46,161 nt of DNA from an uncultured Lamprocystis sp. (GTDB lineage: Bacteria; Pseudomonadota; Gammaproteobacteria; Chromatiales; Chromatiaceae): contig NZ_CAIZIZ010000350.1 in NCBI RefSeq assembly GCF_903933125.1, positions 1-46,161 of the forward strand. The letters are read 5' to 3'. Numbering within the stretch: position 1 is the stretch's first letter; each line of letters begins with the position of its first letter. The notes under the pieces are model-generated. The model did no database searches and was not told the origin of the DNA. It was given only the letters and a program-made list of their open reading frames with translations. Shown here piece after piece: positions 36,863 through 46,024 of the stretch. The translations under genes and the position numbers were made by a program.

Positions 36863-38749
36863 ATGCCACTGTTACAGATCGCTGAACCCGGTCAGTCGGC
36901 CGCCCCCCATCAGCACCGGCTGGCCGCGGGCATCGATCTGGGGACGACCAACTCGCTGGTCGCCACCGTGCGTAGCGGAGTCGCCGAGACCTTGCCGGAC
37001 GCGCAGGGGCGCCATCTCCTGCCCTCGGTGGTGCGCTTCAGCGCCGAGGCTGCGCCGGTGGTCGGTTACACTGCCCAGGCGGGCGCGCTGGATGACCCGC
37101 TCAACACCATCGCGTCAGCCAAACGGCTGATCGGGCGCGGCCTCGCGGATATCAAGCAACTGGGCGGACGCCTTCCTTACCTCTTCGTGAGCCCTAACGC
37201 GGCGGTCCCGCGTATCCACACCGCGGGCGGCGACCTGACCCCGGCGGAAGTCTCGGCGGAAATCCTGAAGACCCTGGCGCAGCGTGCGGAGGACACCCTG
37301 GGCGGTCCGCTGGCCGGAGTGGTGATCACGGTACCCGCCTATTTCGACGACGCCCAGCGTCAGGCCACCAAGGACGCGGCGACCCTGGCCGGGCTCAAGG
37401 TCTTTCGACTCCTGAGCGAACCGACCGCCGCCGCGGTCGCTTATGGGCTGGATCGCGCGGATGCCGGCACGGCCGAGGGCGTGCATGCGGTTTATGACCT
37501 GGGTGGCGGCACCTTCGACATCTCGATTCTGCGCCTGACCCGCGGCGTCTTCGAGGTGCTGGCCGCGGGGGGCGATTCCGCCCTGGGCGGCGACGACTTC
37601 GACCGCACACTGGCCCAATGGGCATTGGAACAGGCCGGTATCGGCGATGGCGCCGACCACCGGACCCTGCGTCAGGCGATGCAGGCGGCCTGCACCGCCA
37701 AGGAGCAACTGAGCAGCGCACCGAGCGCGGACCTGATGCTCAACCTGCCGGACGGCCGCCACTGGTCCGCCACCCTGGACCGGGCGGCCTTCGAGGCCCT
37801 GATCGACCCGCTGATCGACCGTTCACTGGCCGCCTGTCGGCGCGCCCTGCGCGATGCGCGGGTGAGCGTGCCGGAGATCGACGCGGTGGTCCTGGTCGGC
37901 GGCTCCACCCGGGTCCCGCGGGTGCGCGAGCGGGTCGCGGCCTTGTTCGGCCGGCCGCCGCTGGCCGACATCGACCCGGATCGCGTGGTCGCCATCGGCG
38001 CCGCCATCCAGGCGGACCTGCTGGCCGGCAACCGTCCGGGGGACGACCTCCTGCTGCTGGACGTGATCCCGCTCTCGCTCGGCATCGAGACCATGGGCGG
38101 ACTGGTGGAGCGGTTGATCCCGCGCAACACCACCATCCCGGTCGCGCGTGCTCAGACCTTCACCACCTTCAAAGACGGCCAGACCGCCATGGCCATCCAT
38201 GTCCTCCAGGGCGAACGCGATCTGGTGGACGACTGCCGGTCGCTCGCGCGTTTCGATCTGCGCGGCATTCCGCCGCTGGTGTCCGGCGCGGCGCGCATCC
38301 AGGTCAGCTTCGAGATCGATGCGGACGGACTGCTGCGGGTCGCCGCGAGCGAACTGACCAGCGGAGTCACGGCGCGCGTGGAGGTCAAACCCTCCTATGG
38401 CCTGACCGACGGCGAGATTGCCGCCATGCTGAGCGACTCCCGGCAGCACGCCGGTGAGGATCAACTCGCCCGGCGCGTGCGCGAAGAGCGGGTGGAGGCG
38501 CAACGGGTGCTCGAATCGCTGCGCGCAGCGCTCACGCGCGATGGCGACACCCTGCTGGACGCCGCTGAACGCACCCGGATCGAGGACGCCATGACCGCGC
38601 TGGCCACCACTCTGAACAGCATCGATGCAAAGCGCATCGGCGATACCCGCCGTGCCCTGGAACAAGCCTGTGCCCATTACGTGGAGCGGCGCATGAACCA
38701 CAGCATCCAGTCGGCCATGGCCGGGCAGCGGGTCGATGCATTCGAATAA
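36863..38749 (+). CDS. hscA: Hsp70-type chaperone HscA
   Basis: ATP-driven chaperone that releases Fe-S clusters from IscU. It has 628 residues. The nucleotide-binding domain opens with [16 protein letters not shown] and contains [46 protein letters not shown] and [15 protein letters not shown]. The substrate domain starts around [14 protein letters not shown]. It follows hscB by 93 bp and ends 14 bp before fdx. Confidence 0.97.
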   Translation: MPLLQIAEPGQSAAPHQHRLAAGIDLGTTNSLVATVRSGVAETLPDAQGRHLLPSVVRFSAEAAPVVGYTAQAGALDDPLNTIASAKRLIGRGLADIKQLGGRLPYLFVSPNAAVPRIHTAGGDLTPAEVSAEILKTLAQRAEDTLGGPLAGVVITVPAYFDDAQRQATKDAATLAGLKVFRLLSEPTAAAVAYGLDRADAGTAEGVHAVYDLGGGTFDISILRLTRGVFEVLAAGGDSALGGDDFDRTLAQWALEQAGIGDGADHRTLRQAMQAACTAKEQLSSAPSADLMLNLPDGRHWSATLDRAAFEALIDPLIDRSLAACRRALRDARVSVPEIDAVVLVGGSTRVPRVRERVAALFGRPPLADIDPDRVVAIGAAIQADLLAGNRPGDDLLLLDVIPLSLGIETMGGLVERLIPRNTTIPVARAQTFTTFKDGQTAMAIHVLQGERDLVDDCRSLARFDLRGIPPLVSGAARIQVSFEIDADGLLRVAASELTSGVTARVEVKPSYGLTDGEIAAMLSDSRQHAGEDQLARRVREERVEAQRVLESLRAALTRDGDTLLDAAERTRIEDAMTALATTLNSIDAKRIGDTRRALEQACAHYVERRMNHSIQSAMAGQRVDAFE

Positions 38750-38763
38750 GCAACGTCACTCCC

Positions 38764-39102
38764 ATGCCTAACCTGATTTTTCTGCCCCATGAGCACATCT
38801 GCCCGGAAGGCGCTGTGATCACGGCCGCACCGGGTGTCAGCATCTGCGATGCCGCGCTGGCCCAGGGGATCGAGATCGAGCACGCCTGTGAGCGCTCCTG
38901 CGCCTGCACCACCTGCCATGTGATCATCCGCGAGGGCTTCGATTCACTCGCCCCGGCCGATGAACTGGAGGAGGATCTGCTCGACAAAGCCTGGGGCCTT
39001 GAACACGAATCGCGCCTGAGCTGTCAGGCCCTGGTGGGTGATGCGGATTTGGTCATCGAGATCCCGCGCTATACCATCAACATGGTCTCGGAGCGGCGGT
39101 AG
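38764..39102 (+). CDS. fdx: ISC-type [2Fe-2S] ferredoxin
   Basis: Adrenodoxin-type ferredoxin that supplies electrons for cluster assembly, 112 residues. Cluster ligands are C42, C48, C51 (in CERSCACTTC) and C87 (RLSCQAL). It lies 14 bp after hscA. Confidence 0.97.
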   Translation: MPNLIFLPHEHICPEGAVITAAPGVSICDAALAQGIEIEHACERSCACTTCHVIIREGFDSLAPADELEEDLLDKAWGLEHESRLSCQALVGDADLVIEIPRYTINMVSERR

Positions 39103-39129
39103 AGGGTTTTCCGTTTTTCGTTAGAGTTT

Positions 39130-39221
39130 ATAAACTTCGTACCTGATATCCAGACCGACCCTTGGTGTAGGGGCGGGTTTGAAACCCGCCCCTACGTCCG
39201 GTTATCACGTCCGAATGCTAT
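39130..39221. repeat. Family C repeat, copy C2, between fdx and iscX
   Basis: Near-identical to C1 but inverted: it starts ATAAACTTCGTACCTGATAT, carries the 29-base palindrome centred on TTTGAAA, and ends CACGTCCGAATGCTAT. A stem flanking it may come from TTTTCCGTTTTTCGTTAGAG (39109-39128) and CTTACGAAAAACGAGAAACG (39233-39252), which are inverted. Confidence 0.85.
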
Positions 39222-39290
39222 ATCAAGCATCAGCTTACGAAAAACGAGAAACGAAAAACCAACAACGACGGCGATGGGCGAGGTAATCCG

Positions 39291-39491
39291 ATGGAACTGA
39301 AGTGGACCGACACGCGGGAGATCGCCATCGCCCTGGACGAGGCGCATCCGAAAGTCGACCCGCGTTACCTGAACTATGTGGACCTGCGCGTCTGGGTCGA
39401 GTCGCTGGCGAAGTTCGCGGACGACCCGGCGCGGTGCGGTGAGAAAATCCTGGAAGCCATCCAGCTAGCCTGGATCGAGGAGCGCGAATAG
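39291..39491 (+). CDS. iscX: Fe-S assembly protein IscX
   Basis: Small acidic adaptor that binds IscS and iron, 66 residues. It begins ELKWTDTREIAIALDEAHPK, and the conserved YLNYVDLRVWVESL block is complete. A G-rich segment (GGCGATGGGCGAGG) lies upstream. Normally it abuts fdx; here family C copy C2 intervenes. Confidence 0.95.
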   Translation: MELKWTDTREIAIALDEAHPKVDPRYLNYVDLRVWVESLAKFADDPARCGEKILEAIQLAWIEERE

Positions 39492-39518
39492 TCGCGCCCC
39501 GCCGGTGCCGTGAACCGG

Positions 39519-39947
39519 TCAGCACTGCTCCCAGGGCAGACCGCGGAAGCGCCAGCCGCCCTGGCTACTACGCTGATGGTGCTCGTTCAGGTCGCCCTCG
39601 AACCCCTCGTCCACATGATAGACCGCGCGCAGCCCGTCCTTCATCAGGACCTTGCCGGCCTCCAGCGAGCGCTTGCCGCTACGGCAGATCAGGATCACCG
39701 GGGCGCAGGGGCTGTCCGGGTCGCAGACCGCCCCGCCCAGGAGCAGCTTGCGAATCTCCGTGGTGAAATGGGGGTTGACGGTCCAGTCCGGCTCATCGAT
39801 CCAGGGCACATGCACCGCCCCCTTGGGATGGCCGACAAACAGAAATTCCATGGATGAGCGGATATCGACCAGGACCGCCTGGGGATGCTCCTCCAACATC
39901 CGCAGTGCTTCCTGCGGGCTCAAGCCTTTTGGGTGTTCGTCACTCAC
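39519..39947 (-). CDS. Rhodanese-like sulfurtransferase
   Basis: Single-domain rhodanese of 142 residues. The active-site loop is LICRSGKRS with the persulfide cysteine, preceded by VLVDIRSSMEFLFVGHPKGAVHVPW. No signal peptide is seen, so it is probably cytoplasmic. It sits convergent to iscX, 27 bp away, and beside sulfur-metabolism genes. Sulfane sulfur transfer is likely; the physiological donor is unknown. Confidence 0.9.
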   Translation of the reverse strand: MSDEHPKGLSPQEALRMLEEHPQAVLVDIRSSMEFLFVGHPKGAVHVPWIDEPDWTVNPHFTTEIRKLLLGGAVCDPDSPCAPVILICRSGKRSLEAGKVLMKDGLRAVYHVDEGFEGDLNEHHQRSSQGGWRFRGLPWEQC

Positions 39948-40042
39948 GCGGGGTTACCTCGATTGGTGGTCGTTATTATGCAATGTCCTACGCGCCCTGA
40001 GTGTGCGGCGCGGGGCCGACAGTGTAGCAAGCGTCAGGCCGC

Positions 40043-40302
40043 TGGTCCGCACCGCGGACCCCGCGGCAGCAATTCCAAATTTGGGCGACATCGCGCGGCC
40101 CCTGGTGGATGCGGCGCGCCCGACCGCGGTACCAGATCCCCGATAACGAGCGGCGCGCCTTATCCACCCTACAACGGAGCGGGTTTTGTAGGGTGGATAA
40201 GCGTAGCGCATCCACCATCAGCCTCGCTGCCGGCACGCCGCCCGGCAGCGACCACCCAAATTTGGAACTGCTGACCCCGCGGACGAAGATCCGCGGTGCG
40301 GA
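40043..40302. repeat. Family D repeat, copy D3, with extended flanks
   Basis: The core element (40067-40273) has ends GCAATTCCAAATTTGGG and CCCAAATTTGGAACTGC and the inner palindrome CTTATCCACCCTAC / GTAGGGTGGATAAG. Outside these, GTCCGCACCGCGGACCCCGC and CCCGCGG...GATCCGCGGTGCGGATC extend the inverted repeat to about 260 bp. It fills most of the 39948-40339 gap, which has no gene. Confidence 0.82.
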
Positions 40303-40339
40303 TCAGGCGCGGCTAACCCCCAGGAATACGGCGGGACCC

Positions 40340-41314
40340 ATGACGAAAAAGACATTGAGCCGCTGGCGTCGGCTGAGACTCAAAACGACCGACGGCATCG
40401 CCCGTGGCCTGGCGCAACTGAGCGCGCGCCTGCCCTTGTCGCTGATCCATCGGGTCGGCACCGCGGTCGGCTGGATATTCATCCATTGGCCCAACCGGCA
40501 GCGCCGTAACGCCCTGATCAACATCGGGCTCTGCCTCCCCGAACTGAGCCCGCCGGAACAGACGCGATTGCGGGACCGCAATCTGGTCGAGTTCGGCAAG
40601 ACCTATCTCGAGATCGGTCACCTGTGGCTGCGCCCCGTCGACCAGGTGCACGCCCTGGTGCGCGAGGTCCGCGGAGCGCAACTGCTGCAGCGGCAACCCG
40701 GCAAGGGCCTGATCGTGCTCTCCCCACACCTGGGCGCCTGGGAACTGGCCGGTCTGCATCTGGCCCGCCAGGGGCCCACCGCGATCTTCTACAAACCCCA
40801 GCGCTATCTCGACGACCTGATCCTTGCCGCGCGCCGCCGCAGCGGCGCCGAGCTGGCACCCATCACCGCCCGGGGGATTCGAGTCCTGGTCCAGGCACTG
40901 GAGCGCGGCGACTATGTCGGCGTGCTGCCGGACCAGGAGCCCAAGGAGAACAAGGGCGCCTGCTTCGCACCCCTGTTCGGCATCCCCGCCTTCACCATGC
41001 TGTTGGTGCAACGGCTCGCGCGACGCACCGGCGCGCCAGTCATCTTCATGTTCGCCGAGCGTTTACCTGGCGCCGCCGGCTTCCGCATCCACTGCCTGCC
41101 CGCCCCGGAGGGCATCGACAGCGCCGATGACCTGACCGCAGCCACGGCGCTCAACCGCGGCATCGAACAGTGCGTGCGCACCTGTCCCGATCAATACGTC
41201 TGGCCCTACAAACGTTTCCGCCGCCGACCCGAGAGCCAGCCGGGCATCTATGACGGCCCGCTGAGTGACGCCGGAGTCTTGCCGCTCATCGAACAACTGC
41301 GGCAATCGCTTTAA
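40340..41314 (+). CDS. LpxL/HtrB-family lysophospholipid acyltransferase
   Basis: Inner-membrane-associated acyltransferase of the late lipid A group, 324 residues. The catalytic H-x4-E motif is HLGAWE in VLSPHLGAWELAGLHLA. The conserved FYKPQRYLDDL and VGVLPDQEPKENKG segments are present. The ATG at 40340 begins TKKTLSRWRRLRLK; the frame continues upstream to 40109 only because it reads through repeat D3. The stop overlaps the sat stop on the opposite strand. Which lipid A chain it adds cannot be told. Confidence 0.9.
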   Translation: MTKKTLSRWRRLRLKTTDGIARGLAQLSARLPLSLIHRVGTAVGWIFIHWPNRQRRNALINIGLCLPELSPPEQTRLRDRNLVEFGKTYLEIGHLWLRPVDQVHALVREVRGAQLLQRQPGKGLIVLSPHLGAWELAGLHLARQGPTAIFYKPQRYLDDLILAARRRSGAELAPITARGIRVLVQALERGDYVGVLPDQEPKENKGACFAPLFGIPAFTMLLVQRLARRTGAPVIFMFAERLPGAAGFRIHCLPAPEGIDSADDLTAATALNRGIEQCVRTCPDQYVWPYKRFRRRPESQPGIYDGPLSDAGVLPLIEQLRQSL

Positions 41315-42498
41315 TTGAGCGACTGATAATAATCCATCAGGATTTGCGCCACCTCCGGGCGGGAAAACTCGGGCGGCGGGGCAATGCCGCTGCCGAGCAA
41401 TTCGCGCACCTTGGTGCCGGAGAGCAACACGAAGTCGTCCTTGGTGTGGTCCGGCGCCTCACACATCATGACGACCCGGTTGAGCTTCTTGGAGTAAGCC
41501 GTGTGGTCGGCCTTGAAGATCTCGATCGCCAGGGCGCCGGGCGGGACCTCTTCTTCGAAGATGGTCTGGGCGTCGAAAGCGCCGTAATAGTCACCGACAC
41601 CGGCATGATCGCGGCCGATGATGAAGTGGGTGGCGCCCATGTTCTGGCGGAAATAGGCGTGCAGAACGGCCTCGCGCGGGCCGGCATAGAGCATGTCGAA
41701 GCCATAACCGGTGACCATGGCGCTATTTGGGGCGAAGTAGAGATCCACCATCTTGCGGATGGCCGCGTCGCGCACCGGGGCCGGAATATCGCCAGGCTTG
41801 AGCTTGCCCAGCAGCATGTGAATGACCAGACCGTCACAGTGCAGCCGCTCCATGGCCATGTGGCACAGTTCCTCATGGGCCAGATGCATGGGGTTGCGGG
41901 TCTGGAAAGCGACCACCCGCTGCCAGCCGCGTTCGGCAATGGCATTGCGGATCTGCACCGCGGTGCGGAAAGTATCCGGAAAATCGTTCTGGAAGTAGGA
42001 AAAATGCAGCACCTGGATCGGACCTGAGACAGCCACGCGCCCCTGGCCGTGGAAGGCGGCCACACCCGGGTGTTGCGGGTCCTGGGTGCGATAGACCCGC
42101 TCGGTCATCTGCGCCATCTGGGCATCGCTGACCGTCTCGACCGCCTCCACGTTCATGATCGCCAGCACCGGATTGCCTTCCATGTTGGGATCACGCAACG
42201 CAATGCGCCGGGCGTCGCCGATCAGCGCGGCACTCTCCAGCAGACAGAGCAGCGGCACCGGGAAAAACAGGCCGCTCGTGGTGCGCATGGTCTCGGCGAC
42301 GCTGAGCGCGTCTGCCACGTTCATGAACCCCGGCAGCGGACTGAAATAGCCGGCGCCCAGCATGACCGCGTTGCCGGCCGCCTGGGAACTGATCACCACC
42401 GACGGCAGCGTCTCGGCCTGACGCATCAGCGCGTGATGCTGGTCCGGATCGTAGACGAACAAGGGTTGCAAAGCGTCGGAACCCACGGGTCTGATCAT
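41311..42498 (-). CDS. sat: Sulfate adenylyltransferase (ATP sulfurylase)
   Basis: Homo-oligomeric ATP sulfurylase, 395 residues. In sulfur oxidisers it works in reverse, making ATP and sulfate from APS. The nucleotide motif is QTRNPMHLAHEEL and the second is GRDHAGVGDYYG. The ATG at 42496-42498 has GAGAGG about nine bases upstream; an extension to 42549 is unlikely. No aprBA neighbours are present in the window. It is convergent with the acyltransferase and upstream of nothing on its strand. Confidence 0.95.
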   Translation of the reverse strand: MIRPVGSDALQPLFVYDPDQHHALMRQAETLPSVVISSQAAGNAVMLGAGYFSPLPGFMNVADALSVAETMRTTSGLFFPVPLLCLLESAALIGDARRIALRDPNMEGNPVLAIMNVEAVETVSDAQMAQMTERVYRTQDPQHPGVAAFHGQGRVAVSGPIQVLHFSYFQNDFPDTFRTAVQIRNAIAERGWQRVVAFQTRNPMHLAHEELCHMAMERLHCDGLVIHMLLGKLKPGDIPAPVRDAAIRKMVDLYFAPNSAMVTGYGFDMLYAGPREAVLHAYFRQNMGATHFIIGRDHAGVGDYYGAFDAQTIFEEEVPPGALAIEIFKADHTAYSKKLNRVVMMCEAPDHTKDDFVLLSGTKVRELLGSGIAPPPEFSRPEVAQILMDYYQSLN

Positions 42499-42683
42499 CG
42501 ACTTTCGCCTCTCTCGGCTCTGGCTCCACCGGCGCGCGGCACCGGTCACGCGGGGCGGAAGCGACTATATGGTTCGGGATCGGGTGGCGCGCGGCGGCGG
42601 GGACCTGGAACTGCCGCCGGCGGCTCCAGGTCAGCGTCAACGCGGGTGAAACCTTACCACGGTCCTGGATTGAGGCTACCCAG

Positions 42684-42703
42684 GTTGTCTTTATGGGGAC
42701 AAC
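42684..42703 (-). terminator. Small hairpin downstream of orn
   Basis: GTTGTC pairs with GACAAC across an eight-base loop, about 20 bases past the orn stop. The stem is short, so this is tentative. The rest of the 42499-42722 spacer holds an imperfect GC-rich palindrome (GGACCTGGAACTGCCGCC / GGCGGCTCCAGGTC) and no gene. Confidence 0.35.
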
Positions 42704-42722
42704 AGAAAACCGTCGGGCAGGA

Positions 42723-43268
42723 TCACACCCGCAACAAATGCTGCCGATAATGCTTCAACTCGGCGATCGACTCGCGGATGTCGTCCAGTGCCTGGTGCTT
42801 GCCGTTCTTCTTGAAGCTGCTCGCGATTTCCGGTGCCCAACGCAGGGCGAGTATCTTCAGCGTACTCACGTCCAGATTGCGGTAGTGACAATAGGCATCC
42901 AGGCGCGGCATACAGCGCGCCAGAAAGCGGCGGTCCTGGCAGATACTGTTGCCGCACAGGGGTGAGGCGCCGGCGGGCACGTGCTCAGCCAGAAAGGCAA
43001 GCGTCTCCGACTCCGCCCCGGCCTCGTCCCAGGGGGAGATCCGCACCCGTTCCAGCAACCCGGAGGCGCCGTGGTGACTGCGGTTCCATTCGTCCAAATC
43101 GGCCAGGATCGCCTCCGGCTGATGGATAGCGATCACGGGGCCTTCGGCCAGGATGCGCAGATCCTGATCGGTCACCACGGTGGCGATCTCCAGGATGCGG
43201 TCGGTAAAAGGGTTGAGACCGGTCATCTCGAGGTCCAACCAGATCAGGTTTTGTTCGCTCATAGCCAT
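42723..43268 (-). CDS. orn: Oligoribonuclease
   Basis: 3'-5' exonuclease of the DEDDh group that degrades RNA dinucleotides, including linear di-GMP, to mononucleotides. It has 181 residues. Exo I is [11 protein letters not shown], Exo [16 protein letters not shown] and Exo [15 protein letters not shown]. The first of two near ATGs (43268) has AGGA eight bases upstream and is preferred over 43262. It is divergent from a small cytochrome c and rsgA. Confidence 0.96.
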   Translation of the reverse strand: MAMSEQNLIWLDLEMTGLNPFTDRILEIATVVTDQDLRILAEGPVIAIHQPEAILADLDEWNRSHHGASGLLERVRISPWDEAGAESETLAFLAEHVPAGASPLCGNSICQDRRFLARCMPRLDAYCHYRNLDVSTLKILALRWAPEIASSFKKNGKHQALDDIRESIAELKHYRQHLLRV

Positions 43269-43388
43269 TGCCGGATTCCTTGTTGTTTGCCGCGGCGGGC
43301 GCCAGTCTCCCAGTGTACCAGCGGCCGGCCGTGCGCCGCGCCCGGTCAGACCCTACAATGAGCGAATCAACCCGATTGGAGCCACGCC

Positions 43389-43715
43389 ATGATCACACGC
43401 CGTTTCTGCATTGCCCTGGTGCTTCCCTGCACCCTGGCGCTGACCGCCCCGCTGACCGGTCCACTGGCGGCCGAAGCGCCGGCCCCCAAGGCCGCCGCCC
43501 CCGGCATCGATACACTGCACGAGGAGCACTGCATCAAGTGCCACGGCACTGAGGTCTACAGCAGAACGGACCGCAAGGTGACCTCACTGGGCGGTCTGAG
43601 CAGCCAAGTCCGGCAGTGCGAAACGGCACTGAGCCTGCGCTGGTTCGACGAAGACATCGATGAGATGACAACCTTCCTGAACGACCGGTTCTACCACTTC
43701 AAGCCGGGCTCCTGA
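43389..43715 (+). CDS. Small periplasmic monohaem cytochrome c
   Basis: Protein of 108 residues with a signal peptide (RRFCIALVLPCTLALTAP, cleavage near LAAEA) and a single haem-binding CIKCH at about residues 48-52. The rest is acidic and helical (VRQCETALSLRWFDEDIDEM), with a methionine near residue 92 as a possible second ligand. GGAG lies eight bases before the ATG. The stop overlaps the rsgA start in TGATG, coupling it to a ribosome-biogenesis GTPase. A redox partner in sulfur metabolism is a guess from lineage. Confidence 0.85.
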   Translation: MITRRFCIALVLPCTLALTAPLTGPLAAEAPAPKAAAPGIDTLHEEHCIKCHGTEVYSRTDRKVTSLGGLSSQVRQCETALSLRWFDEDIDEMTTFLNDRFYHFKPGS

Positions 43716-44740
43716 TGCCGCGGCGGCGGCTGTCGGAACGACAGGTCCAGCGGATTCGGACCATCCAGGAGCGGCGCCGTCAGCACCTGGCCGACCGGGC
43801 CGAGACGGCGCTGGACACGGCACGTGAGGAGATCGCAGAGGAGGCCCCGCCGCGGTCCGGACGGGTGGTGGTGCGCCACGGCGCCAACCTGGCGGTGGAG
43901 GACGCGGGCGGGCACATCACCCACTGCCTGGCGCGCCGCAACATCGGCCATCCGGTCTGCGGCGATCAGGTGGTCTGGCAGGACACCGCGGACGGCCAGG
44001 GCGTGGTCACCGCCATCCAACCCCGCCACTCAGTCCTGAGTCGTCCGGACTACGGCGGCCATGACAAACCGCTGGCCGCCAACCTCACTCGCCTGGTGGT
44101 GCTGATCGCCCCTGAGCCGGACCCCAGCGGCTACCTGATCGATCAATATCTGGCGGCGGCTGAATTGATCGGCGTCCAGGCGCTGATCGTCGCCAACAAG
44201 ATGGACCTGCTCGACGCGTCGGCCGCGGCCGCATTTCGGGCGCGCTTCGCACTCTACCCGGCGATCGGCTATCCGATCCTCTGGACCAGCCTGCGGCAAC
44301 CGGAGACACTGGGCGCGCTGATCTCCGCCCTGGCGGATCAGACCAGCATCCTGGTGGGTCAATCCGGCGTCGGCAAGTCATCACTGGTGCAGACGCTGCT
44401 GCCGGACCTGGACATCCAGATCGGCCGCCTGTCCCAGGCCACCGGGCTCGGCCGTCATACGACCTCGACCGCGACCTGTTACCGGCTGATCGGCGGCGGC
44501 TTCCTGATCGACTCGCCGGGGGTACGCAGCTTCCGCCTGGGCGCCATCGACCGTGAAACGCTGCAACGCGGATTCCGCGAATTCGGCCCCCACTTGGAGC
44601 GCTGCCGGTTTACCGACTGTCGGCACGACCGCGAGCCCGGCTGCGCCATCCGCGCGGCGGTCGATGCGGGCGAGATCGCGCCTGAACGGCTGGCGAATTT
44701 CCATCACCTGGCCGCCGGGCTGGGTCCGGCCTGGGCCTGA
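43715..44740 (+). CDS. rsgA: Ribosome small-subunit-dependent GTPase RsgA
   Basis: Circularly permuted GTPase that checks 30S maturation, 341 residues. The N-terminal OB-fold is about 35-110. The permuted G motifs are NKMDLLD (G4), GQSGVGKSSL (G1) and DSPGVRSF (G3). The C-terminal zinc finger has the Cys/His set CRFTDCRHDREPGC. orn and rsgA adjacency is common in gammaproteobacteria; the small cytochrome gene is inserted between. Confidence 0.96.
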   Translation: MPRRRLSERQVQRIRTIQERRRQHLADRAETALDTAREEIAEEAPPRSGRVVVRHGANLAVEDAGGHITHCLARRNIGHPVCGDQVVWQDTADGQGVVTAIQPRHSVLSRPDYGGHDKPLAANLTRLVVLIAPEPDPSGYLIDQYLAAAELIGVQALIVANKMDLLDASAAAAFRARFALYPAIGYPILWTSLRQPETLGALISALADQTSILVGQSGVGKSSLVQTLLPDLDIQIGRLSQATGLGRHTTSTATCYRLIGGGFLIDSPGVRSFRLGAIDRETLQRGFREFGPHLERCRFTDCRHDREPGCAIRAAVDAGEIAPERLANFHHLAAGLGPAWA

Positions 44741-44782
44741 GCAGCGTCGCCGCGGCGGCGTGACCCTGAATCCGGCAATGGC

Positions 44783-44908
44783 TCACGCTAAGGCGCCAAG
44801 ACGCCACGTAAGAAAGAGGGATGCGGCGGAGCCTTCGATCACCCATGGGTGAGTCATCCGGCGCGGATAACACATTGAGAAAACTGGCGACTTAGCGTCT
44901 TGGCGTGC
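44783..44908. repeat. Related oligonucleotide pair between rsgA and the CDF gene
   Basis: CGCTAAGGCGCCAAGACGCC (about 44786-44805) and the inverted CTTAGCGTCTTGGCG (about 44891-44905) flank about 90 bp without a gene. This looks like a small inverted-repeat element. Confidence 0.5.
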
Positions 44909-44941
44909 AAGCTGTTCTTTATTGAATGATAAGGTGGCACC

Positions 44942-45994
44942 ATGGCCAACTGGCCCTTCAAGTCCGAACCGGACGCCTTCAGCATCGATCCCCTGGCAGC
45001 CCGGGCTACCGCGGGCGACCGCGCCGACACCCCGCGGTCCCAGCCGGAATCCCCGCCAAGCAGCGACCCGGAGTGGTCGGTACGGCAAGCGAACAGCATC
45101 GAACAACGGGTGTTGCGCCGCTCAATCTGGGGCGTCGTCGCGGTCGGACTCGGGAGCGTCGCCTACGGTCTGTTCCTGGAATCCGAAGTCGTCATTCTCA
45201 ACGGGATCTTCTCCGTCCTCAGCCTGGTCGCCGGGGGCTTGAGCCTGCTGGCCGCCAAGCTGATCGTTAAACCGGCGGACAAGCGCTTTCCCTATGGCTA
45301 TTCCCATGTGGAACCGCTGGTTCAGTCGGTCAACGGCTTCCTCGTCCTGGTGATCTGCATCTATTCGTTCATCAACGGCATCAATGGCATCCGTGAGGGC
45401 GGCACCGCGGTCGATGCGGCGGGTGTCATCTGGTTCAGCGTGGTCAGCGGCGTGATCTGTCTGGGCTTCTGGATTTACCTGTCGATTCAGGCACGGCGCC
45501 TCGACTCCCAACTCGTCGCCACCGATGCCAAGGAATGGGGCATGGACTTTGCCTTCAGCATGGTGACTTTAATCGGCTTTGCGGTTCTGCCCGCGCTCGC
45601 GGAACCCTACCGCACCGCCTGGGCGAGCTATGCGGACCCGGCCCTGGTCGCGACCATGTCGCTGCTGCTGCTACCCGTGCCGCTAGGGATCCTCAATCGC
45701 AATCTGCGCGAGGTCCTGCTGATGGTGGACGTGAACGATGCGCTGATCGGGCGCCTCGATGCCATTATGAAAACGCTCAGTGCCGAGCACGCGATCGAGA
45801 AGTACGTCCATCATGTGGTCAAGACCGGCAGAACCTATTTCATCGAAATCGACATCGTCGTCGGACCGGGATTCGCATTGCAAACCATCGCGCAGCAGGA
45901 TCAACTGCGGGAACTCATCTGGACCGCCATGGACGTCTCGGTCGACGAGGCCTGGCTGTCGATCTGCCTGACGGGCGATCCGCGGTGGGTCTAA
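44942..45994 (+). CDS. Cation diffusion facilitator family transporter
   Basis: Inner-membrane cation/proton antiporter-like protein, 350 residues. A polar, proline-rich N-terminal region (about 1-50) precedes the membrane domain, with spans at about 62-84, 90-110, 128-146, 160-180, 205-225 and 232-250. The cytoplasmic C-terminal domain (about 265-350) includes VHHVVKTGRTYFIEIDIVVGPG. In the second span the motif is LNGIFSVLS, an Asn where many CDF proteins have the Asp of DxxxD; the fifth-span motif is AKEWGMDFAFS. It belongs to a divergent group, and the metal is unknown. Confidence 0.85.
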   Translation: MANWPFKSEPDAFSIDPLAARATAGDRADTPRSQPESPPSSDPEWSVRQANSIEQRVLRRSIWGVVAVGLGSVAYGLFLESEVVILNGIFSVLSLVAGGLSLLAAKLIVKPADKRFPYGYSHVEPLVQSVNGFLVLVICIYSFINGINGIREGGTAVDAAGVIWFSVVSGVICLGFWIYLSIQARRLDSQLVATDAKEWGMDFAFSMVTLIGFAVLPALAEPYRTAWASYADPALVATMSLLLLPVPLGILNRNLREVLLMVDVNDALIGRLDAIMKTLSAEHAIEKYVHHVVKTGRTYFIEIDIVVGPGFALQTIAQQDQLRELIWTAMDVSVDEAWLSICLTGDPRWV

Positions 45995-46024
45995 ACCGCG
46001 CCCAGCGCGGTATGCGATGTTGGC

